64,000 nt of DNA from contig CM114271.1 of NCBI GenBank assembly GCA_050084515.1, forward strand, positions 8,618,001 through 8,682,000. Reading direction: 5' to 3'. The DNA comes from Blasia pusilla. Lineage: Eukaryota; Marchantiophyta; Marchantiopsida; Blasiales. The position numbers and the translations under genes were made by a program. The notes below the pieces were generated by a model. The model was not told the DNA's origin. It worked only from the letters and a program-made list of their open reading frames with translations, and did not search any database. Below, in pieces: positions 1 to 11,088 of this stretch; within the stretch, counting starts at the first letter, position 1; every line of letters starts with the position of its first letter.

Positions 1-29
1 AGATACACCCCGCACTTCATGAGCGCCAT
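1..29 (-). pseudogene. Start of the post-integrase (3') ORF of B1, partial
   Basis: The minus strand from 29 reads M-A-L-M-K-C-G-V-Y, matching the beginning of the extra ORF that follows integrase in B2 (ATG at 52216). It is cut off by the window edge. It shows that the extra 3' ORF is a family trait and not a chance feature of B2. Confidence 0.5.
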
Positions 30-437
30 GTCTTCCTTGGTACTCTTGTCTGTCTACTTCCGACGGTTCTTGCGCGATCTCAACAGTGCCCTCTTTGGTA
101 AACTTTTGATAGTTCCGGGTTCTCTTGCCATGAGAAATGAGCAAACTCATGCCCCCGGTGTGACTACTCTACGCCCGATAACCGCCAGTCTTATGTAACG
201 GCCGCCTCTCCCGTAACGGCCTCTTGGCACTCTTTGTGATTTAGGGCAAAAAACTCGAGGACAACGACTCTGCTGGAAGAGACAGAGACTGCGAAGACAA
301 AGAAGGAAAAGACTCGAAGATCACCATTCCTTGTCTTTCCCGAGTCTTTGCGAGTCCTTGGAGTCCTTACTTCACCCGTATGAAATGTTTAGCGCTAGGT
401 CCTGTGCTTGCGCTTTCTCTACCCCCTCCCTCAGTCT

Positions 438-1560
438 TCAGGCAGGTGTATAATATCTTCGCACATGCATGCCATTTACCCTTGTTGGAAATGCTTCTCC
501 TTTCAATGTCTCCAATTGTAAAAAACCATTTTCAAAAATCTCCATAACCCAGTAAGGCCCCATCCAGTTTAACTTAAGCTTCCCTAGGAACTTTATACAA
601 CGGTCGGCAAAAATTAGCACCATGTCCCCTTCTCTTCTTGATTGTGGTCTCAAGTTCTTGTCATAGCGTGTCTTCCTTTGTGCTTGGACAGTCTTTATAT
701 GTCTAAGGGCAAGATGTCTTGCCTCCTCCACCGCTACCAGGTCTTTGTTCCTTTTTGCTGTGGTAGCCGACTCTTCTCCGTCCCTCTCTTCTTCTAAAAT
801 TTAGTAGGTTGGCACCTCCCATTCAATTGGAATGGTGTGTACTTGGTAGTGACTTTCTCCATATGTTGGTATACCCAGAGGGAAACAAGAATCTTGGTAT
901 CCTAGTCATATGAATAGGTGACAGTCAGGCGGTTCAAGATCCTACAAATAAGCCCATTGGACGTCTTAGTTAACCCATTAGCTTTGGGGTTGTATGGGGT
1001 AGTCTTCTTGTGATTGATCAGGAAATGGTCGGTCAAAGCTTCGATTGTCTGGTTGAGGAAATGGGTTCCTCGGTCGCTCACCAACTCCAAAGGACAGCCA
1101 TGTCTATTAATGATCATTTCATATACAAATTTAGCTAATGCCTTAGTGTCATCCTTCTTAGTAGCGACCGCTTCCACCATCTTGGTACAATAATCCGAGT
1201 GGCAGGTGAGATGGGCCCCATGAAGTCGATACCGCACTTCTTAAATGGGGTTAAGGGAAGAATAGGTACCAATGGCCAATGGGAGGTTGCCGTGGGCCTT
1301 CTTATCTTTGACAAGCATCACACTATGGTATAAAGAACCTAACATCTCGATACATGGTGGGCAACCAATAGCGTGCGGCCAAGATCTTTTTGACCATATT
1401 CTTGACCGTATTCTTAAGTGCATAATGCCCTTTTTCATCCACCTTGTGCATAGCAGCAATCACTCAAGGTACTTCCTTATTCTCCTAGCATCTCCGGTAT
1501 TCTTCGTCCACGCTAAGCTTGAATAATACCTCATGGCAGAGCTCATAAGGCCCTACCTTA
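438..1560 (-). pseudogene. pol: Integrase of gypsy B1 (degenerate)
   Basis: The C-terminal part (731 to 438) has the typical gypsy tail with LNWMGPYWV and VNGMHVRRYY. The core (1237 to 902) carries SDRGTHFLN, the second catalytic Asp. The first catalytic Asp is kept in GIDFMGPISPATR, in another frame around 1215-1250. The third catalytic position reads GLTK where copy B2 has GLTE, so the glutamate is lost (GAG to AAG). The N-terminal HHCC zinc site is visible as H-K-V-D-E-K-G-H and CDACQR in a shifted frame around 1320-1445, with a stop before CDAC. The enzyme would insert element cDNA into chromosomes, but this copy cannot be functional. Confidence 0.85.
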
Positions 1561-3281
1561 CCTAAAAACACTGCATGTTCTTCTGCTGTCATAGGGGCTG
1601 GAAATTTGAAAGTGACAAGGAACCGCAAAATGTCCTCGTATGAAGATATTCTCAAGGTCTCTTTGCTTATCAGGAATAGCTCCTTGTCCGGAAAATCATC
1701 TTCGAGGGTCTTCGTGAGGTCGGACTCCGGCGTTCTCAACCGTGATAGGAAATCCGCATTGGGGTGGATTTTCCCTGCCCTTGTTACCACGTCAAATGTG
1801 AACTCTTGTACCAAGAGAATCCACTGAGCAATCCTGCCTGATAAATCTGCTTTGGGCACCAAGGCACAAAGCGCAAAATGATCGACATGAAAAACAAATG
1901 GGTACCCCAGCAAGTAATGCCGGAACTTCTTGCAAGCAAAGACCATTCCCAGGTCCTCCCTCTATGTAGTAGTCTACTTTTGCTCCGTCATTGAGAGTTT
2001 ATGACATGCATAATAGATAGGGTCATCCTTCTTCTTCTCATCTAACTGAATTAGTACCACACCAATCACAAACAAAGAGATGTCTACATACACCTAGAAG
2101 GTCTTCGTTTAGTCTGGAGGCCGAAGCACAGGAGCTGTCATGAGCACGTGCTTCAACTCCTCGAATGCCTTCTGACATGCAGGCAACCACTCCCACTCCT
2201 CGGTCTTCTTCAGTAGGGTAGTTAAAGGCTTCACCTTTAGTGCATAATCTTTAATGAATCGGCGATAGTACCCCACATGCCCCAAGAACCCTCTTAGCTC
2301 ACGAAGATTTGTGGGAGCTTCCAACTCCAACATTATCTCCACTTTAGCCTATTCCACTTCGAAACCGCGTGAAGGCACCTGATGGCCCAATAGGATATCA
2401 TGCTTCATTGCAATGTAAGAGTTCTACATGTGCAAAGACAACTGCACCTCTCCGCCACGAGCCAAGGTGAGCTCTAGCTTCTGGAAGTGATCGGCGGCCG
2501 AGGTGAAGATGCAAAAGTCATCCAGGAAGATTTCTATGAACCTTCGCAAGTACTCTTGAAAGATAGAGATCATCAGTCTTTGAAAAGTGGCTGGGGCATT
2601 GCACAACCCAAAAGACATCACTCGATAAGCAAAAGTTCCCCAATCCGTGGTGAAAGTAGTCAGGGCCCGGTCCTTTTCTCTTATGGACACTTGATTGTAG
2701 CCGGAATATCCGTCCAAGAAGGTATAGCATTCATGACCAACCACTTTATCTAAGATAGTATCAATAAAGGGCAGGGGGTGATAATCCTTCAGGGTGGCCG
2801 CATTAAGCTTCCTATAGTCTTGACATACCCTGAACTTACCCGTCTGCTTCTTCAGAACAATGACTATGGGGGATACCCACTCACTACAAAGTACCGGATT
2901 AATGACTCATGCTTCCCACCTGTGATCAATTTCATCTTTGACCATTAAGGAATACTTTGGATTCAATCTATACTGCCGCATTCGCACAGGGATTGCCCCG
3001 AACATCACATCAATTCTATGCTCCCCATATTTGGCTGGTAATCCTTTCATCTCATCCATGGTGTAGGCAAACACATCTAGGTAGTTCGAAAACAAAGTTT
3101 TATATAGTGAAAGTTCAGATGAAGACAAGTGTGCAAACACACGTAAGGCTTTAGTATCGCTAATCAAGACTTCTTGGTAGTCCTTCTCTGCACTATCTTC
3201 CCGTGAACTGATAGGTAGTGAGCCCATATGGATCCTCCCTTGGACAGGACGTGCTGCGCTCAGATTGTAGAAATTCTTCAT
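1485..3281 (-). pseudogene. pol: Reverse transcriptase and RNase H of gypsy B1 (broken)
   Basis: Segments in order on the minus strand are: RT N-terminus (3281-2907, ending in YRLNPKYSLMVKDEIDHR), RT palm (2744-2424, with FLDGYSGYNQ, MSFGLCNAPATFQR and the catalytic FLDD), thumb and connection (2342-2109, LRGFLGHVGYYRRFIKDYA) and RNase H (1946-1485, VDHFALCAL and HPNADFLSR). FLDD is an acceptable variant of the Y-x-D-D box. Frameshifts lie near 2880, 2410 and 2050. The order and motifs are standard for Ty3/gypsy pol. Confidence 0.88.
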
Positions 3282-3458
3282 CTATCTCATAGCACTCTAG
3301 ATAGCACACATAGGACAAGGACTTTGTGTCGGCTGCCCGATCTTGATCCAAAGTATACCCTCATGTGTGGCAAGTGTCTCTCCTTGAGACGGCCAAGACT
3401 TCCAAGAGAACTTGACCAGCTTCTTGGAAGTACTTGATGGCGTTTGGAAAGTAAATCT

Positions 3459-4004
3459 TCATCTTTTCCAATCTATATTGACATGAGCCCTATAAAGCCA
3501 CGGCCTTCCAATGAGTAAGGGGCAACCTGTGACTATCAAAGGATGAAGGACAAGATAGTCCAATAGGAATAGCACCCCTCCTATCATAGTGGGTACCTGG
3601 GTAAGTTGCCCCAAGGGCCGCTTACGAGACTGATCCGCAAAGCGTAAATACTTATCGGTGGGTTCATACTTAGTGTAACCCAAAGCCTGCGCAGTTTGCT
3701 TTGTCATGATGTTGACCCCACTTTCGGAATCTATAGGCACCTTCTTGATAGTATGCCCTTCAATTTCAACCTCTACTTCCGGCGCACCAAAGTCTTCAAC
3801 TTTTATGCAGAATAGATCCACCACTAGGAGCTTCCTTGCTCCTGTCTTCTTCTGACGTCCAACCTTCCAACGTTGGAGAATTTTCCCATAAATGGGATTA
3901 TCCATAAGTAATTGCAATAAGGATATATTTTTTGGGATGGCAGCCAAATCGTTCAACAAGTTGTAAGCTTCCATCACCAAGAGGGAAGCCACCAAGGTCT
4001 CCAT
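3459..4004 (-). pseudogene. pol: Aspartic protease region of gypsy B1, active site altered
   Basis: This 181-aa open stretch contains the retropepsin active-site region KVPIDSESGVNIM followed by GYTKYEPTDKYLRFADQS and the flap and hydrophobic segments (GGVLFLLDYLVLHPL, LLIGRPWL). The canonical D-S-G is D-S-E here (GGA to GAA), which should abolish activity. Copy B2 keeps DSG at the same position. The protease would process the Gag-Pol polyprotein. It lies between the gag zinc knuckles and RT, as expected. Confidence 0.82.
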
Positions 4005-4160
4005 TTTTACTTCTTTGTGCTTGTGTAAAGGTCATGGCGTGCAGACTCCCCTTGCTTGTTCTTCCTGAACTTGGTTACGGACCTGCTTCTCTTCTTCCAA
4101 ATGGAAGTACTTCGCATGATTACCATCAAAAGCCGAGTCCTCATCACCTTTCAATAGAGC

Positions 4161-5560
4161 TTATCCCGCTTGGTATGTCTCAACCGCTTTCTTCGTAGAT
4201 GGAACACTCAGAGAAGAAGAAGACTTTGGGGTCTTTGCTCTCACAGTTTTCTTCTTAGACTTGGACCTAGTTTCCACTACGAAGACCTCATTGAGAAGGT
4301 CCTCGGGCCCATCTGAGGATTCTTTGTCGATCTTTGTTGCAAGGCCTCTTTCATGAATTGTCATCTTCTTTGGCAACCTTGGTGGGGTGACCTCTTCTAC
4401 ACGCACTAGCTGTATATTAACATCATTCTTGGTTTCGGTGGGTGCCGGTGGGGTGGTGATATATTTGACCAAAAGCCGTGGCTCTTGAGGTTTTGGACAC
4501 TCCACCGCTGTGTGTCCCCCCTTCTTGAAATTACCACATAGAGGATTCAACCCCACATGTCTCTTTGGGTTGAGGCAATTGTTTGTCCAATGATCGGATG
4601 CTAAAAAATTATAGGAGAAATTTCTTTTGATAGGGGGGTGAATGCTGCGGGTCCCATGATATGGCAAAGGGGCCTCTGCTCTCCATATTCAGGCGGCACA
4701 TATATGGGGTCTCCAACTTTGAGAAGTACTAGCCCCAGGAATTGCATGTACCGCGTATCATCCCTCCCGCGGGAAAGCTTCATACCATCCCTCTTCCCTT
4801 GAGGGTTCTTCTTGCATCCAACGTGAGTCTCGGTGCAATGGGCATTCCGGCATTGTATGCCCTTGAGTCCCACATGCACTGCACCAACTATATGTTAGGC
4901 TGCATAAGACGTGGCCTTCTTTGAGGGTCTTTTTGGGCTTCCAAGTGTACTTCTAATTCGGCCATTTGCTTGTCAATTCATTGATGATGGATTTATCCCC
5001 ATCCTTCTTAATCTGACGGGCGGTACTAACAGACTTGCGGCTCTCTGTCTTTGCGCTCTCGTCCTTATGCCCCTTTCCCAAAGACGAAGACCATCTTGGG
5101 CGTCTTGATTTCTTCTTCTTCTTGCCTGTGGAGTCTTCCTCAGACTATGAGTCTTGGCTCCTAGTGTTTCCTGGTGAGGTATCCAAAGAGTCAGAAGATG
5201 GCGAAGACTCCTCTAATGAAGAGCTTTTCCGCTTCCTATGATGTTTCTTCTTCCGCGTTCGCCTGGATTTCTCCAAGGCCTCGTAAGCTTCTACAGAGGC
5301 GATGACAGCAACTAACGAGTCACGCTGCTCCCTACGACAGTAGCAATCCATCTCCTTGGATAAACCCGACACATACCAATCCACCAACTACGGCACAGTG
5401 GTGTGCTCAACCTTACCACCCAAGCTCCAAAACCTCAGAGTGTACTCCCTCAAAGTCTCCTTCTTCCTTGTTTTAAGATCACAAAGGTTTGTAAGTAGGC
5501 AATCATCAAATTCGGGTCTTGTAACTCATGAAGGAATGCCTTAAGCAGGGTCTTCATGAG
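4161..5560 (-). pseudogene. gag: Gag of gypsy B1 with degenerate CCHC zinc knuckles
   Basis: The right end (5560-5145) reads as a retrotransposon capsid domain in shifted frames, then a basic Ser/Lys-rich linker (RRTRKKKHHRKRKSSS). The next segments (4879-4601 and 4667-4161) hold cysteine motifs: C-G-N-F-K-K-G-G-H-T-A-V-E-C, a CCHC knuckle with its second Cys changed to Phe, and a degenerate neighbour. Copies B2 and F2 have intact CTACGTQGHIVPEC and WCNTCGTQRHTAQEC knuckles. Gag would form the particle and bind element RNA. Several frame breaks are present. Confidence 0.78.
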
Positions 5561-5589
5561 TGTCCAATCCAGGGTAGACCTTGTAATGC

Positions 5590-7448
5590 GTCAGAGGTCA
5601 ACGGGTTGCCTCAAGATTATGCTTTGTTGCACCGTCTCGATCGTGGAGTCGCACCGTCATTGTGGAGCAGAGTGTGGGTTTATTGTTGATTGAGGAGGGT
5701 ATGCCGCTGAGTGCCGCATCCCACCATCGAGGGCCGTGCCGTTCGTAGCCGTTCTGTACCGCCTGCAACGCCGCACTGTTCCGCTAGAACCGCACTGTCC
5801 ATCGAGGAGTTTTGAGCAACGTCAGTATGGGAGGAGTATGACTTGCTGGTTGGAGGAGTTATCTCCACGACCGAGTTGGGGTTGAGATTTGAAGTTGTTG
5901 AGGAGCAACATCAACATGTGTTCAGGTTATCCATTCTGGTCCTTTACCTTGCACGCGTCAAGGATTCTGGGATTTGGGTAGTTTATTTGGGGATATTGGG
6001 TTGTGTGGATGCTGAGAGCATCATTTATGTATGTGGTTTAGGGGACATAGACCTGTGTGGGATGTCTGGAGATGAGGGTAGGTTCTCGATGAGATGATAT
6101 CCTGGTCGATTTGCCGCACCACGCCGCTTGTTGCCGCACGTTACACGTCTCGGGGAGGGAGAGTGTAGATCGAGTGCCGCATGTTTGGGATGAGTGATTG
6201 AGGGATTACTTGCGAGGTTGAGAGTGATCATGTGAAAGGGGCACAAGGGCCATCACGGCCTTCTTTCAAGATTTTGTGTCGCGACCCTCATGACCAAACG
6301 AGTGCCAAAGAGGAACATCAGAACATTAGCGTGCTCCCGCTAAGATGGTTTGCGTGTTGGAGTGGTCTCGAAGAAGAGACAAGAGACGGGACGCAAGCAA
6401 GGCTTTGCATTTCAGATGTTATGGTCATGAATGAGAAACCTGGACCAAACGCAGAACAAGACTTGAAAGGAGTTGAGTCTAGAAAGTGGGGTTGCCAAAG
6501 GAAGGAATCCGGATTTGGGACGCCACTAGCGTTTGAGAGTTTCCGATTGTATTTATGGCCATAACTTTCAGCGCCAATATGCGTTTGGATTGAACAAGGG
6601 TGCGTTAGAAGGCTTATGGAAAGTCAGTTCAAACGCACTAGAGATCATTTTAAACACATAAGCAGTGGGTGAGAAAAAACCCGAAAACAACTGTTAGTAG
6701 AGTCAGGTTGAGGGCCACAATGAAGGGCCCGACCCTCCTTTTCCAAAGGTGGGGGGTTATTGGAGAACCCCAGAAGTACTAGTAAGGGGGAAGGTCTCCA
6801 AGAGTGCTTGGAACTCGAACCCCACTTTGGGCGCCACGGGGCGGCTCAAGGGCATGGAACGGATCGAGAGTTTGGGGTTGGTTTGGAAAACCTGAACCAA
6901 GTCTATGGAGGCGATTTTAGACATCCCTCTTGGATTTCACCCCGCAACTCAATTACTTGGGTCTCGGTTTGGAACTCATACAAGGTTTGTTGAATAGTTG
7001 GGATCGCTAGGCGCGCAAGTGCCGTTTTAGGTTCCTGGATAAATCAGGAAGTCTGTTCCAAGTCTTGAAGGACTTGCCATGTTTTGGAAACTAGGAAGTA
7101 AGGAAGGTTAAGCTTGATGAGACGCCGAGTTGAGAGCTCGGTGGGTTGGAACGTTGGTTGGCCCAGACCCGACTAACAAGAGTGTGTGTTTGGGTGCAGA
7201 TTGGCGATGAGATCGTGTCCTATTGAACGTACGCTTCCGCAACAATAAAGATTGACGTTCAAGGAGAGTCGGGGCACAACATTTTGAGAGGCAAGGTAGT
7301 GGACCAGAGAGTAGCTCTGGAGGGTTTACCCTGAGTGGTGCGAGGTTTCAAAAGTCTCCACGTGAGAGACCACCTCGATCTCCTTCTGTGTCGTTGTCAG
7401 ACAAGGGGCAGCGTGTAGAGGAGTTTGTGAGCACATCGCCACACATTA
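5590..7448 (+). other. Non-coding flank or leader of element A; no recognisable gene
   Basis: This 1.9-kb stretch has no convincing ORF. Its first kilobase is rich in CCGC and GCCGCAC words (about 5700-5810 and 6110-6190), unlike the neighbours. A degenerate 5' LTR of element A would be expected here, followed by a leader up to gag at about 7449. However, it shows no visible similarity to the LTR-like block after the integrase (16571-17213), so I do not call it an LTR. Confidence 0.4.
6826..6845 (+). other. Possible primer-binding site of element A
   Basis: TTTGGGCGCCACGGGG resembles the T-GGCGCC primer-binding sites of plant gypsy elements; element F2 has a clear TGGCGCCGCTGCCGGGGA. It lies about 600 bp before gag, a reasonable leader length. 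Without a matching LTR end just upstream the assignment is weak. Confidence 0.25.
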
Positions 7449-8220
7449 TGAGTGGTCCTCCCAGTTGGGCGTACAAGATGGACAATCGGGGTAGAGGACC
7501 GCAATGGTTTCAAGTGCAGTAGGCACGATTGAGTTGCACGATTTCATAGCAGAGTTAGGAGTTGGTGTGACTCCCTGCGGGCTTGGAACTCTAGAGAGTT
7601 CAACCCGCTTACAACATGGAACGGTATGTTCCTGCATTTAGAGGGGGCGCCCATGGACAATTTCCACGAGTTCTCTCACAGATATGCACATGAGATCGAG
7701 ACGTGGAGGCTCTACTATGACCCACATTATGTGTCATGGATGGAGCCATTCCCAGATGAGGAGGAGGAGTCAGGAGAGGCTACTTCCTCTTCCACTAGTG
7801 ACATTTTAGGAGGGGTCACTTGCACGGGAGCAGTTGCACCGTCTAGTGGGGTTCGTCCCAGGTTCAACCCTGTGGTTGAGTTTTTTGTTGAGTTGAGGGC
7901 GAGCTACCACGGGGTACGGACGGAGAAGTTGCGGAGCATCCACGACTTCCAGAGGTGCCCGGGTGAGAGTTTGTGTGAGGCTTACACTTGCTTGCGCCGA
8001 TTGATCAACATCACTCAGGGGGTGACAGAGGCTCATGCTATCCAGTCGTGGTACGCGATGCTTGACCGGACCCTACGGACACGGGTGCGGGAGGGGGTGC
8101 TTCTTATAAACACCTCCCCTACATTGAGAGATTTTTTTAGGACCTCCGAGAACATTGAGCGCAACATGGCGGAGGAGAGCGTAGCCACCATGGATTCTGG
8201 GCGAGAGTAGTAACGATTGC
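7449..8220 (+). pseudogene. gag: Gag capsid domain of element A
   Basis: The main open stretch is 7626-8210 (194 aa, from FLHLEGAPMDNFHEF). Upstream codons in other frames (ELHDFIAELGVGV, then EFNPLTTWNGM) align with the A2 gag at 59345-59460, so the true start is earlier, probably the ATG at 7449, with frameshifts between. Residues about 75-165 form a retrotransposon gag fold pattern (FNPVVEFFVELRASY, then CPGESLCEAYTCLRRLI and YAMLDRTLRTRV). It ends with ENIERNMAEES before the zinc knuckles. The A2 copy has the same region, cut by a solo LTR. Confidence 0.75.
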
Positions 8221-8338
8221 CTGCACTACCTATGCAGCAACGTGGACTCCGAGATAGGTTGACTGTGGCACCACGAGCTCAAGAAGGATACCGGGGGGCC
8301 GTGCCATAGAGACTTGCGCCTTCACATGCGGCTCTACA

Positions 8339-8760
8339 GCAGACACCTACTATTACTTGTTGGTCATGTGGTGGAGCCCATCATCAGCGCGATTGCACTC
8401 GTCAGGGTCATGGACGTGTGCCTTAGCATGGAGGAGGAGATGGTGCTGCACCAAGAGGTTATCAGTATGACTATTGTAAGAGGTATGGTCATACACGCAC
8501 CAGGTGTTTCAATTTACATCCTGAGTTACGTCTGGACCGAGAGCAAGTAGTCGGTCCGAGTGGACCTAGAGATCGTAAACCAAGTGATCCCGTTGGGGGA
8601 CGTGGAGTTGGAGTTTCCCGACACGATGGTGGAGCTGCCCGTGGAGGAGGTAGAGTACCACCACCTAGACGTACCGAGGGAGACTCCAGATGTGAGGCTG
8701 GGATGGCTGCTCAGATACAGCAGCTACAGGAGCAGATTGCCATTATGGCATTGAGGTTAC
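8339..8760 (+). pseudogene. gag: Gag nucleocapsid of element A: two zinc knuckles and a linker
   Basis: The frame starting at 8340 reads CWSCGGAHHQRDC (8358-8396), a C-x2-C-x4-H-x4-C zinc knuckle. About 110 bp on is YDYCKRYGHTRTRC, a second knuckle whose first Cys is replaced. Element A2 has CWTCGGLHHQRDY and CDHCLRYEHT at the same spacing (61355-61520), so the family carries a double knuckle. The following Gly/Arg-rich sequence leads to AAQIQQLQEQIAIMALRL (about 8705-8755), a short predicted coiled coil. Between 8760 and 9328 no domain is recognised. Confidence 0.75.
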
Positions 8761-9328
8761 TCAATGCCGGATCCGAGGCATCGATATCATATGGAGCGGC
8801 CAGAGATCTGGAGGATCCAAGTTGGATGTGCGGGGTTGCCTAGATGGAGGCAGCCGTAGTTGTGATGGGTGGAGCAACGGCAGAGTTGGATCCATAACGA
8901 GGGGAAGCCAAGAAACATACTAGGCTTCCTCAGTCTTTCACGTTGTCTGAGGCGATGAGGACCCCATCGATGGGTCTTGATCAGAGTTCCTGGAGAGTTG
9001 GTGATGTTGTTGGTGTGCAGGCACGAAGGGCGATGGGAGAAGCAAGTTCAACGACTCCTATTGTTGATGCTTAGGAGGGGCATGTGTCGAGCACGTTGTT
9101 AGGGGCCGCCACCGTTGTGTACCGCACTCCTTTATTTTCTACTTCCGATGTTATGACGTTGGGGGTACGCCCGCCGAGGCTTTTTGGCTGGCCGCTTCAC
9201 TATGTGAGCGCGGATTTGGAGTTCTCGCATCACGTTTAGAGGTGATTGTAGAGGAGGTGATGGACTTGCCCTTGGAGTTGATGCTCGGGTAGTCCACGTT
9301 AGATTCATGGTAGGATTCGGCTGCTAGG

Positions 9329-9717
9329 ATGGCGGAGATGCCCACTAGACCCGCAATAGAGCGTGCCATGGCTTCTCCTGGTGTTGTCTTGCTAGATAAC
9401 CGAGGAGCGGTCTTGCAATTGGTGAGTCTCGGAGGTAGAGCTTTTAGTCCGGAGCGCGTCTTGTTGGATTCAGGAGCGCAATCCCTGATGTTGGGGAAAG
9501 CGTCATTCAGAGGATTGGGCTTGACGAGAGCCGATGTGGAGCGTTGTCCATTCCAGATATAGACTTCCTTGGGTGGAGCGAGTACCACACATTATATCAC
9601 CCGACAAGAGTTCATGGTGAAGATTCGCCCAGGACATCCTACAGATGAGTCCATGGTGCGAGCCAAGGCGATAGTGACTGATGCAGAGTCCTACAACGTC
9701 TTGGTTGGTGGAGGAGT
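9329..9717 (+). pseudogene. pol: Aspartic protease of element A
   Basis: The 77-aa open piece has RVLLDSGAQSLMLGK, the retropepsin active site (D at residue 47). A TAG follows at 9560, after which the same frame continues through RQEFMVKIRPGHPTDE and AIVTDAESYNVLVGG. A2 has the equivalent region (62450-62720) and continues with about 390 nt more before the DNMT, a stretch deleted in A. The protease would mature the Gag-Pol-DNMT polyprotein. Confidence 0.8.
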
Positions 9718-9804
9718 GAAGAACCCAAGGTAGCATGGAGTGCTACGATGACACCCTTGGATACCACACCCATTGTGTGGTGTATCCCGGAGGAGGGTAT
9801 TTGA

Positions 9805-10002
9805 GTGTTAGATCTCTTTGGAGGGATTAGCACCCGGTTAGCCGCTATTTTGCAGGTAGAAAAGCGAGTGCACCAGTATCTATATGTGGAGAGTGATGAT
9901 GTTGCAAGGCGTGTCTCACTACGACATGTGGCAGAGTTATGCCTACATTTTCCCAACTTATTATCTGCGTCCGCGGTACAGGGGTACCAGAGTTCCCTAC
10001 CG
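9805..10002 (+). pseudogene. N-terminal part of the retroelement DNA methyltransferase (motifs I-II), truncated
   Basis: The ORF opens with LDLFGGISTRLAAILQ, the S-adenosylmethionine-binding motif I of C5-cytosine methyltransferases, in the DNMT3-like form (L-F-x-G-I-x-T-x-L). YVESDDVARRVSLRHV follows at the motif II position. The match to A2 (63159-63360) stops after GYQSSLP at about 10002, where B-family sequence begins. About 90 bp, including motif IV with the catalytic cysteine, are missing from A. The open frame runs on into the inserted element to 10611, so the apparent 268-aa protein is an accidental fusion. Confidence 0.8.
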
Positions 10003-11049
10003 AGACCAAAGCGCGGCAGGGTCAATTTCGAAACACCCTCGGAACCAGAACCCACAATTCAAGAGGACTCCGACGAGACGCCTCGTGCTAGCGATCACCG
10101 TCCTGCATTTTGTCTCATGTCCCAGACAGCCAACGACATGGTGTGGTTCCTGAATTTAGCTGTCCCAGTCATGAATCAACTTCAACATGTTCTCCACCTG
10201 GAAAACACAACGATGGTGGACGAGTATTTACAAGCCCTTGATGACCTCAACTGTAGGGCCCAAGCTTCGTCAGAGAACAAAGCACAACGCAAAGTGGCGG
10301 AACAAAATCTTCACCTGTGGGATCAAGAACTCGAAGACACGAAGTCCACGCTTCGCAGAGTTCAAAGCGACTTGGTCCAGAGTCAGTACGAAGCACGGAA
10401 CACACGCCAATGGGAGAGCTTGGCGATTAACCTAGAGTGTGGAGCTGATCAATTAGCTTCGCAGGTCAAGGAAGCTTCGCAACTTATTCAACAATATCGA
10501 CACCAGATGCATCGTGTTAGCAATGAATTCAAGAAATTGGCCACACAACATGCTCAATCTACGAAATTGCTTCAAGAACATCAAGAAACGAACAGAGACT
10601 TAGTGGCGTAGTGGTCAGAGGCTACAGGGAGGATCGTTGTCTTGGAGGCAGAACAGAAGCTACTCAACAAAGTACACTTAGATCCAGAAGATGTCAAGGA
10701 GTTAGTCGACGAAGCAAGCAAGAATTTTGAACAACAGATGAGCGAAGAGATTGACTATGTCAACAAACATTGGAAGCGCCAATTCGACAACCATACGAAG
10801 TCTCTCCCGGAAGTTGTTCCCAACCTCTCAATTACTTTTGAAGAAATACCATTATTTACTCCATTTGATGTCTTAGTCCAGAACAAAGTATTAGGAAGTA
10901 AACTAGTTGTTAATAAATCACGAGAAAGAATGCGCAATCACACCCCCAACATTATCAACAAACCTTCAACTATTCACGGTGGTTTTGCGCCTACATCTGA
11001 GTTTGATAGTTTAGAGGATACTTTTATGGAGTTAGAAGAAACATCCTGA
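10003..11049 (+). pseudogene. Coiled-coil post-integrase ORF of the B/F gypsy family (C-terminal part)
   Basis: Two pieces in one frame (to 10611, and 10642-11049) are separated by a TAG. The protein is Gln/Glu/Lys-rich with long heptad-like stretches (NKAQRKVAEQNLHLWDQELED, SQVKEASQLIQQYRHQM), so a coiled coil is likely. Its N-terminal part (NDMVWFLNLAVPVMNQL) aligns by eye with DNLTSFLEVAEPILEEL in the B2 3' ORF. The ORF sits just before the polypurine tract, where some plant gypsy elements carry an extra env-position or antisense ORF. I see no signal peptide or membrane segment. Function unknown. Confidence 0.6.
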
Positions 11050-11075
11050 TGTGTTCGCCGGGGCGGCTCACATTT

Positions 11076-11086
11076 GAGGGAGCGGG
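11076..11086 (+). other. Polypurine tract of F1
   Basis: GAGGGAGCGGG lies 2 bp before the LTR start TGTGATACCC. It is the position and composition expected of the plus-strand primer, which identifies the following LTR as the 3' LTR. Confidence 0.65.
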
Positions 11087-11088
11087 TA

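Larger units (their letters stand above)
1..5590 (-). mobile_element. Ty3/gypsy element B1, 5'-truncated, left end outside window
   Basis: Read on the minus strand, the domains run gag (5560 to 4161), protease (4004 to 3459), RT and RNase H (3281 to 1485) and integrase (1560 to 438), then the start of a further ORF at the left edge. Integrase after RT is the Ty3/gypsy order. The same order and similar proteins recur on the plus strand at 46962-53361 (B2), so both belong to one family. Many frame changes and stops show an old copy. No LTR is present: the right end stops inside gag near 5590, against unrelated sequence, and the left end is cut by the window. Confidence 0.85.

Noticed and set aside
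9805-10611. A 268-aa fusion of methyltransferase and coiled coil as a real gene
   Set aside because: The fusion point coincides with the insertion boundary of F1; A2 continues as methyltransferase at that position.
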